DNA of 64,000 bases from Roseovarius confluentis (GTDB taxonomy: Bacteria > Pseudomonadota > Alphaproteobacteria > Rhodobacterales > Rhodobacteraceae), in NCBI RefSeq assembly GCF_002917925.1, contig NZ_PPFE01000002.1, positions 1 to 64,000 on the forward strand, given 5' to 3'. Of the stretch, positions 58,298-64,000 are shown piece after piece (the first letter of the stretch is position 1; each line of letters starts with the position of its first letter). A program made the translations under genes and the position numbers. The notes under the pieces are model-generated. The model made no database searches, was not told where the DNA came from, and saw only the letters and a program-made list of their open reading frames with translations.

Positions 58298-59572
58298 TCA
58301 GTAATTCGACTTGATCTGCACGCAGGTCTCGGTCTCGGTGTTGTACATACCGCACTCGAGTTCCTGCCAGTCGGACTTCAGCACAGCCGACTCCGGAAGG
58401 TAGTCTGTCCAGGCGTCGCCCGGCACTTCCTCGGTCTGGCTGATGATGTCGAATTGACCGTCTTCCTGGATCTCGCCGATGAGAACCGGCTTGGCCAGGT
58501 GGTGGTTCGGCAGCATGACCGCGGTGCCGCCGGTCAGATTCGGGAATTCCTGACCGTACATGGCGGTGCGGACCGCATCGACGTCGGTAGTGCCGGCCTC
58601 TTCGGCGGCGTTCACCCACATGTTGAAGCCGATGTAATGCGCCTCCATCGGGTCGTTGGTCACGCGTTCCTCGCCCATGCGGGCCTTCCATGCCTCGATC
58701 CATTCGGCGTTGGCATCGGTGTCGGCGGACTGGAAGTAGTTCCACGCCGCGAGATGCCCAACGAGGTTCGAAGTGTCGAGGCCCGACAGCTCTTCTTCGC
58801 CCACGGAGAAGGCGACGACGGGGATGTCATCGGCCGAAACACCCTGTGCTGCGAGTTCCTTGTAGAATCCCACGTTAGCGTCGCCGTTGATGGTCGAGAT
58901 CACGCCGACCTGTTTGCCGCCTGCACCCAGCGCCACGACGTCCGACACGATCTTGGACCAGTCTGAATGGCCGAAGGGCGTGTAGTTGACGAAGATGTCC
59001 TCGTCGGAGATGCCCTTCGATTTCAGGTAGGATTCCAGGATATTGTTCGTGGTGCGCGGATAGACATAGTCGGTGCCTAGCAGCGCGAAGCTTTCGACGC
59101 CAAGTTCTTCCAGGAAGTAATCCGTGGCGGGGATCGCCTGTTGGTTCGGTGCCGCGCCGGTGTAGAATACGTTCTTGGAGCTTTCCTCGCCCTCGTACTG
59201 CACGGGATAGAACAGCAGCCCGTTCAGTTCCTCGATGACTGGCAGCACGGATTTGCGGCTGACGCTGGTCCAATTGCCGAAGATCACGTCGACCTCGTGC
59301 ACGGTCAGCAGCTCGCGCGCTTTCTCGGCGAACAAGGGCCAGTCCGAGGCGGGGTCGACGACCACTGCTTCCAGTTCGCAGCCCAGAACGCCGCCTTTCT
59401 CGTTCTGCTGTTCGATCAGCATTTCCATGGTGTCTTTGAGCGTGGTCTCCGAGATTGCCATGGTGCCCGACAGCGAGTGCAGTACGCCGACCTTGATCGG
59501 GCAGTCCTGCGCCATTGCGGGCAGCGCGGTTGCCATCACGACAGCGACGGAGCTTAACAGCTTTTTTGACAT
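58298..59572 (-). CDS. urtA: Urea ABC transporter substrate-binding protein UrtA
   Basis: The 424-residue periplasmic receptor has a signal peptide (MSKKLLSSVAVVMATALPAMA). Then DCPIKVGVLHSLSGTMAISETTLKD opens the mature protein, with VFGNWTSVSRKSVLPVIEEL and FYPVQYEGEESSKNVFYTG, all hallmarks of UrtA within the LivJ superfamily. ATG 59572 with AGGGGAC upstream is chosen; an upstream in-frame extension lacks a signal peptide. It is first in the leftward operon. Confidence 0.94.
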   Translation of the reverse strand: MSKKLLSSVAVVMATALPAMAQDCPIKVGVLHSLSGTMAISETTLKDTMEMLIEQQNEKGGVLGCELEAVVVDPASDWPLFAEKARELLTVHEVDVIFGNWTSVSRKSVLPVIEELNGLLFYPVQYEGEESSKNVFYTGAAPNQQAIPATDYFLEELGVESFALLGTDYVYPRTTNNILESYLKSKGISDEDIFVNYTPFGHSDWSKIVSDVVALGAGGKQVGVISTINGDANVGFYKELAAQGVSADDIPVVAFSVGEEELSGLDTSNLVGHLAAWNYFQSADTDANAEWIEAWKARMGEERVTNDPMEAHYIGFNMWVNAAEEAGTTDVDAVRTAMYGQEFPNLTGGTAVMLPNHHLAKPVLIGEIQEDGQFDIISQTEEVPGDAWTDYLPESAVLKSDWQELECGMYNTETETCVQIKSNY

Positions 59573-59642
59573 TGATTCAGTCCCCTTTGCGTAACGCGCA
59601 GGGTGCTTGTGGGCAATATCCAAATGTCCCATATATCCCCCA

Positions 59643-59656
59643 CGCAACATGTTGCG
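59643..59656. promoter_or_regulatory. Perfect palindrome CGCAACATGTTGCG upstream of urtA
   Basis: This 14-base perfect palindrome lies 71 bases upstream of the urtA ATG in a 293-base gap that otherwise shows no gene. It is a candidate operator for a dimeric regulator of urea uptake. I found no sigma-54 -24/-12 pair nearby. Confidence 0.45.
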
Positions 59657-59865
59657 GAGTGCGGTGGTGATCTGGATTGCAAGGCCTGCACCATCGCACG
59701 TTCGACCGGACGGGATTCGTCCGCCGCACACAGTGCTTCCACATGCTTCTGCAAAGCGGCGAGGTTGCAGCGTGGCGATGGGCCGGAGTCTCCTGTCGAA
59801 GTCTAAATTTTCAGCGCAATCGGCAGTTTTCGCCTGTTTTTTGGGCGCTCTCTTTTTCGCGACGA

Positions 59866-60231
59866 TCAGCTTTCCAGGAGCAAGCTTTCACAATAGTCGA
59901 TCTCGACCTTCGCGCGGTGTCTGGCCCAACGGGCTATGTCTGGATCTCGTTCGAATTGTGCCATGCTCAGAATGTGCGCATGCGCGCTTTTCGCCTTTAT
60001 CCGCTGATCCAGAAGGCTGCTGCGCATCTCGTTTTTCGTCACTGAGGCGAGCATGTCTTCGAAATGCGCCCGGCGCAGTTCCAGAACCTCCGCGTCTACG
60101 CTCCGCATCAACCAGGCATGTTCAAGCTCGGCGGAGAAACGTCCGGTGCAGCTCGCAAAGACCTGCGGCAGCGTCGTGGCGGCGGCTGGCCCACCTAGCA
60201 TGATGCCGAGAACAAATGCGCCTGTCTTCAT
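59866..60231 (-). CDS. Small exported protein of unknown function
   Basis: The 121-residue product has a signal peptide (MKTGAFVLGIMLGGPAAA). The mature part is helical, with cysteines in FASCTGRFSAELEHAWLM and IDYCESLLLES that could form one disulfide. ATG 60231 is chosen; an ATG at 60240 has AGGA too close to it. I do not recognise a family. It lies between the divergent urt and ure operons on the urt strand, so a link to urea use is possible, but only by position. Confidence 0.55.
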   Translation of the reverse strand: MKTGAFVLGIMLGGPAAATTLPQVFASCTGRFSAELEHAWLMRSVDAEVLELRRAHFEDMLASVTKNEMRSSLLDQRIKAKSAHAHILSMAQFERDPDIARWARHRAKVEIDYCESLLLES

Positions 60232-60476
60232 TCCGCTCATTTCCTGATCGTCCAGTCTAAAAATCCGGCAAGCAACATGAGTTTCACCGTTGCTCCAAGG
60301 GCCGCGATGGGTGTGGCCATTTCGTCCCGCGTGTGCCCAATTTTCGAGCATTACGGGTCAAAGCTGCCGAATTCTTGAGCGTGGCGGCATGGCGACGGGG
60401 CCTCCAGAAGGGCTTGGACTGGAACAGGGCGCATGGGGCGTGCTCGTTTCCGGTGTCCTCTCGCTCGGAAACGCCC

Positions 60477-61313
60477 ATGCATCTCGTTCAAGACTTCAAG
60501 GCTTCTGCCGATGCACCGTGCCTTCCCCGGGCGGTCGGTGGGTTGCAGGTGTCGTCGAAGATGCGGGATGGCCATAGCTGGATCGACGGATTGCACAGTG
60601 CGGGATGCGCACGCGCTGTTTTTCCGCGCCGAAAGGATGCTGTCGAAGCTATCGTGGTTAACACCTCCGGTGGGCTGACAGGCGGGGATCGTTTTGACAT
60701 CGACGCACGCGCCGGTCGTGACAGCAGGCTGGTGTTGACGACGCAAGCCGCAGAACGGGTGTATCGCAGTTCTGGTGGCCGTGCGCATGTCAGGACAAGA
60801 CTTGCTGTCGAGGCCGGGGCGGCGATGTACTGGCTTCCGCAGGAATTGCTGGTTTTTGATGGCGCGGCACTGGACCGACGGCTGGAGGTCGATCTGTCCG
60901 AAAAAGCCGCGGAGTTCGTGATGGCCGAGCCGATCGTCTTGGGGCGTACGGCGATGGGCGAAGTGGTCAACGATGCGACTTTTCTCGACCGCATCAGCGT
61001 TCGTCGCGGCGGGCAGCCGGTCTATGAAGACCGTCTTGCCCTGACAGGGGATATCCCGGCGCTTTTGGTCCAGGCCGCGACCGCTGGCGGGATGCACGCG
61101 ATGGCAAGCGCGCTTTATGTCGGCCCGCGGGCAGAAGCCTTGCTAAAAAAGGTCCGCGGGTTTCTGTCGTCAACTGGCGGTGCCAGCCTTCTTCGTCCCG
61201 ATACCCTCGTGGTCCGCGTGCTTGCACAAGATGGTTTCCTGCTGCGCACGGTGCTGTGCCCGGTGCTGGAGGCGCTGTCGGGTGCCACACTTCCCAGATC
61301 CTGGAGGCTTTGA
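60477..61313 (+). CDS. ureD: Urease accessory protein UreD
   Basis: The 278-residue product has [42 protein letters not shown] and [19 protein letters not shown], the core of UreD. Later [20 protein letters not shown] and the Y-V-G-P-R-A segment also fit. UreD scaffolds nickel insertion into urease together with UreFG. ATG 60477 is used; the longer frame upstream is not UreD-like. It is followed by ureA 5 bases later. Confidence 0.9.
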   Translation: MHLVQDFKASADAPCLPRAVGGLQVSSKMRDGHSWIDGLHSAGCARAVFPRRKDAVEAIVVNTSGGLTGGDRFDIDARAGRDSRLVLTTQAAERVYRSSGGRAHVRTRLAVEAGAAMYWLPQELLVFDGAALDRRLEVDLSEKAAEFVMAEPIVLGRTAMGEVVNDATFLDRISVRRGGQPVYEDRLALTGDIPALLVQAATAGGMHAMASALYVGPRAEALLKKVRGFLSSTGGASLLRPDTLVVRVLAQDGFLLRTVLCPVLEALSGATLPRSWRL

Positions 61314-61318
61314 GAGAA

Positions 61319-61621
61319 ATGCAACTGACGCCAAGAGAAAAGGACAAGCTGATGGTCGCGATGGCCGCCGAAGTGGCGCGAAAGCGGCTGGCGCGGGGGG
61401 TGAAGCTGAACTATCCCGAAGCGATTGCCTTGATCACGGACGCGGTTGTCGAAGGCGCACGGGACGGCCGCACTGTCGCGGACATGATGACCGCCGGGGC
61501 CGAAGTGGTTTCGCGCGGGCAATGCATGCAGGGCGTGCCTGAAATGATCCATGAGGTTCAGGTCGAAGCCACTTTTCCCGACGGCACCAAGCTTGTCACC
61601 GTTCACAATCCCATTCGCTAA
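61319..61621 (+). CDS. ureA: Urease gamma subunit UreA
   Basis: The 100-residue product, [39 protein letters not shown] and so on, is the standard gamma subunit in length and sequence, ending [11 protein letters not shown] 61319 gives the exact family start. It forms the (alpha-beta-gamma)3 urease with UreB and UreC. Separate ureA and ureB genes are the usual bacterial form. Confidence 0.96.
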   Translation: MQLTPREKDKLMVAMAAEVARKRLARGVKLNYPEAIALITDAVVEGARDGRTVADMMTAGAEVVSRGQCMQGVPEMIHEVQVEATFPDGTKLVTVHNPIR

Positions 61622-61641
61622 GCCCACAGGAGACCACCCTC

Positions 61642-62217
61642 ATGCAACGCCTCGCCATTTCCCTCGTTCCCGCTTTGCTGGCTGCCGGCCCGGCGCTTGC
61701 CCATCTCGATCCGGGTGCGCACGGCTCTTTCGCGGCGGGTGCCTCGCATCCGGTCTTTGGGGCCGATCATATCCTTGCGATGGTAGCGGTGGGGCTGTGG
61801 GCCGCCAGCCTTGGCGGACGCGCATTTTGGGCGTTGCCGGTGGGCTTCGTGGCCGCGATGACGGGTGGGTTCGTGCTGTCACTGGGTGGACTGCCGCTTC
61901 CCATGGTCGAGCCGATGATACTTGCCTCTGTCCTCTTTCTTGGCCTGTTGGTCGCCATGGCGGCGCGGTTGCCCTTGCCTGGCGCGGTGGCGATCGTGGC
62001 GGCGATGGGCGTGTTCCACGGTCACGCGCACGGGGCCGAGATTGGCAGCGCGGGGGCGTCAGCCTATCTTGCCGGGTTTGTCGCCGCGACGGCGGCGCTT
62101 CATGCATTGGGGGCCGCGGCAGGTTGGACGCTGGGCCGTTCGGGCGGCGCGCTGATGGCGCGTGGCGCCGGGCTGGCCGTCGCCATGGGCGGGTCCGCAT
62201 TGGTCATGATTGGATAA
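61642..62217 (+). CDS. ureJ: HupE/UreJ-family membrane protein (putative nickel permease)
   Basis: The 191-residue product has a cleavable or anchoring N-terminal helix ([20 protein letters not shown]), then [29 protein letters not shown] and [15 protein letters not shown]. The histidine-rich motifs inside six helices define HupE/UreJ proteins, which supply nickel. Its place between ureA and ureB supports nickel import for urease. It ends 4 bases before ureB. Confidence 0.9.
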   Translation: MQRLAISLVPALLAAGPALAHLDPGAHGSFAAGASHPVFGADHILAMVAVGLWAASLGGRAFWALPVGFVAAMTGGFVLSLGGLPLPMVEPMILASVLFLGLLVAMAARLPLPGAVAIVAAMGVFHGHAHGAEIGSAGASAYLAGFVAATAALHALGAAAGWTLGRSGGALMARGAGLAVAMGGSALVMIG

Positions 62218-62221
62218 ATCG

Positions 62222-62527
62222 ATGATCCCCGGAGAAATCTTTCCCGCCGAAGGCACGCTGGAGCTGAACGCTGACCGCCAGGCGATCACGCTGGAGGTGG
62301 CGAATACCGGCGACCGGCCCGTTCAGGTGGGCAGCCATTATCATTTTGCCGAAACGAACCCAGCCTTGGATTTCGACCGTGACGCCGCACGCGGCCACCG
62401 TCTTGACATCGCGGCCGGCACCGCCGTGCGGTTCGAACCCGGACAGCGGCGCGAGGTGCAGCTGATCCCGATGTCGGGCGCGCGCCGCGTGTACGGCTTC
62501 AACCAGCACATCATGGGAGAGCTGTAA
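62222..62527 (+). CDS. ureB: Urease beta subunit UreB
   Basis: The 101-residue product, [20 protein letters not shown]..., has [26 protein letters not shown] and [20 protein letters not shown], all typical of UreB. ATG 62222 is chosen; a TTG at 62210 would add four residues. Its stop shares one base with the ureC start. Confidence 0.96.
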   Translation: MIPGEIFPAEGTLELNADRQAITLEVANTGDRPVQVGSHYHFAETNPALDFDRDAARGHRLDIAAGTAVRFEPGQRREVQLIPMSGARRVYGFNQHIMGEL

Positions 62528-64000
62528 TGCCCGCCACGATCTCACGGGGCGACTATGCCGCGATGTTCGGCCCCACGACGGGCGACAAGGTGCGTCTGGC
62601 CGACACGGACCTGATCATCGAGGTCGAACGTGACCTGACCGCCTTGAACGCAGGCGCCGCCACGACGGGCGGTACCGGAGATAACGCCACGCTCTACGGC
62701 GAAGAGGTCAAGTTCGGCGGCGGCAAGGTCATTCGCGACGGAATGGGCCAATCCCAGGCGACCCGGGCCGAGGGCGCGGTCGATACGGTTATCACCAATG
62801 CGCTGATCGTCGATCATACCGGCATCTACAAGGCTGATGTTGGCCTGAAAGCGGGGAATATCCACAAGCTCGGCAAGGCCGGCAATCCCGATACGCAGCC
62901 CGGCGTCGACATCATCATCGGTCCCGGCACCGAGGTCATTGCAGGCGAAGGCCGCATCCTGACCGCAGGCGGGTTCGACAGCCACATCCATTTCATCTGC
63001 CCGCAACAGATCGAGGATGCGCTGCATTCCGGCCTGACCACCATGCTGGGTGGCGGTACGGGGCCCGCGCAAGGGACGCTTGCGACGACCTGCACACCCG
63101 GCCCCTGGCATATCGGGCGCATGTTGCAGGCGGCGGACGCTTTCCCGATGAACCTCGCATTCGCGGGAAAAGGCAACGCCTCGTTGCCCGGCGCGCTGGA
63201 AGAGCAGGTCAATGCCGGGGCCTGCGCGCTGAAACTGCACGAGGATTGGGGCACCACGCCAGCCGCGATCGACTGTTGCCTGTCGGTCGCCGACGCGATG
63301 GATGTTCAGGTGATGATCCACACCGACACGCTCAATGAATCGGGCTTTGTCGAGAACACGGTGGCCGCGCTCAAGGGGCGAACCATTCATGCCTTCCACA
63401 CCGAGGGTGCGGGCGGCGGCCATGCGCCGGACATCATCAAGATCTGCGGGCAGGAAAACGTGTTGCCGTCGTCTACCAACCCGACGCGACCTTTCACCGT
63501 GAATACGCTGGAAGAACACTTGGATATGCTGATGGTCTGCCATCACCTCGACAAATCGATCCCCGAGGATATCGCGTTCGCCGAAAGCCGCATCCGGCGC
63601 GAAACCATAGCTGCAGAGGATATTCTGCACGACATGGGGGCCTTTTCGATCATCGCCTCCGACAGCCAGGCCATGGGCCGCGTCGGAGAGGTGATCATCC
63701 GTACGTGGCAGACCGCGGACAAGATGAAGAAACAACGCGGGCGGCTGGATGAGGAGTCTGGCGAAAACGACAACCTTCGTGTCCGCCGCTACGTCGCCAA
63801 ATACACGATCAACCCCGCCATCGCGCATGGTATTTCGGGCCACATAGGCTCGATCGAGGAAGGCAAGCGGGCCGACCTTGTGCTGTGGAACCCGGCGTTT
63901 TTCGGGGTGAAGCCCGAGATGGTCCTGATCGGCGGCTCGATTGCCTGTGCGCAGATGGGCGACCCGAACGCCTCGATCCCGACGCCACAGCCGGTCTACA
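62527..64000 (+). CDS. ureC: Urease alpha (catalytic) subunit UreC, 3' end beyond the window
   Basis: 491 codons of about 590 are present. Nickel ligands are visible: HIH at 153-155, carbamylated lysine K236 ([11 protein letters not shown]), H265, H291 and D379 ([11 protein letters not shown]). The catalytic flap histidine is in [13 protein letters not shown] (H339 or H340), and H288 also lies in the active site. Relative to well-known urease numbering all are shifted by 19. An 18-residue Gly/Ala/Thr-rich insertion at about residues 39-56, between VERDLT and [11 protein letters not shown], accounts for this apart from one residue. It is otherwise intact up to the window edge. Confidence 0.96.
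   Translation, partial: MPATISRGDYAAMFGPTTGDKVRLADTDLIIEVERDLTALNAGAATTGGTGDNATLYGEEVKFGGGKVIRDGMGQSQATRAEGAVDTVITNALIVDHTGIYKADVGLKAGNIHKLGKAGNPDTQPGVDIIIGPGTEVIAGEGRILTAGGFDSHIHFICPQQIEDALHSGLTTMLGGGTGPAQGTLATTCTPGPWHIGRMLQAADAFPMNLAFAGKGNASLPGALEEQVNAGACALKLHEDWGTTPAAIDCCLSVADAMDVQVMIHTDTLNESGFVENTVAALKGRTIHAFHTEGAGGGHAPDIIKICGQENVLPSSTNPTRPFTVNTLEEHLDMLMVCHHLDKSIPEDIAFAESRIRRETIAAEDILHDMGAFSIIASDSQAMGRVGEVIIRTWQTADKMKKQRGRLDEESGENDNLRVRRYVAKYTINPAIAHGISGHIGSIEEGKRADLVLWNPAFFGVKPEMVLIGGSIACAQMGDPNASIPTPQPVY

Noticed and set aside
62542..63843. 433-codon minus-strand frame opposite ureC
   Set aside because: UreC is unambiguous on the plus strand; the opposite frame is a codon-bias artefact.
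1..64000. CRISPR arrays, tRNA/rRNA genes, insertion sequences, prophage or integrase genes
   Set aside because: Looked for and not seen. The region is continuous metabolic operons with no repeat-spacer pattern, no transposase motif and no cloverleaf I could support.

Overview
The window reads as the chromosome (or a large chromid) of a GC-rich, mixotrophic marine Rhodobacterales member (Roseobacter group). The reasons are the gene families present, above all a complete soxRSTVWXYZABCDEF thiosulfate-oxidation cluster of the Paracoccus/Roseobacter type. Pathways for methylated-nitrogen compounds and compatible solutes, TRAP and tripartite tricarboxylate (TTT) transporters, and urtABCDE next to urease point the same way. 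I see no rRNA, tRNA, CRISPR array, insertion sequence or prophage. The genes form compact operons with overlapping or nearly touching ends.

Layout. 1-4.4 kb: the 3' end of fhs, a universal stress protein and a tctCBA transporter. 4.4-7.0 kb: an ScfR/RamB-type regulator divergent from a ketopantoate-reductase-like orphan. 7.3-12.8 kb: eutB-eutC, an AsnC-type regulator, an aldehyde dehydrogenase and a class III aminotransferase, which are the hydroxyectoine/ectoine catabolic accessory genes. 12.9-27.7 kb: the sox region, with soxT-soxR-soxS leftward and soxVWXYZABCDEF rightward, then a DUF302 gene, hemA (5-aminolevulinate synthase) and a second YeeE/YedE transporter. 27.7-31.3 kb, leftward: two overlapping metallo-beta-lactamase-fold genes, a thioredoxin-like gene and a response regulator. 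31.5-40.4 kb: a soluble histidine kinase, dctB-dctD, an acyltransferase-3 membrane protein and dctPQM. 40.4-48.2 kb, leftward: a gamma-butyrobetaine/carnitine-to-glycine-betaine operon, divergent from a GlxA-type regulator (48.3 kb) and a FAD amine/amino-acid oxidase. 50.7-53.3 kb: an iorAB-like molybdenum hydroxylase. 53.6-59.6 kb, leftward: urtABCDE. 60.5-64.0 kb: ureD-ureA-ureJ-ureB-ureC, with ureC running off the end.

How the parts fit. The cell can take electrons from thiosulfate through periplasmic Sox proteins. It can make extra haem for the five Sox haem proteins through the linked hemA, and it can use organic N and C from hydroxyectoine, carnitine or butyrobetaine, C4-dicarboxylates and urea.

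The points most worth a second look are four. (i) Candidate SoxR/SqrR-type operators lie at several sox promoters and also in front of the metallo-beta-lactamase pair. (ii) One of those two metallo-beta-lactamases has lost its HxHxDH motif. (iii) The DctD-like regulator has a degenerate ATPase domain and no GAFTGA loop, while two phased DctD-type palindromes and an FNR box precede dctP. (iv) Intercistronic hairpins recur after the substrate-binding-protein gene of three unrelated transporters.
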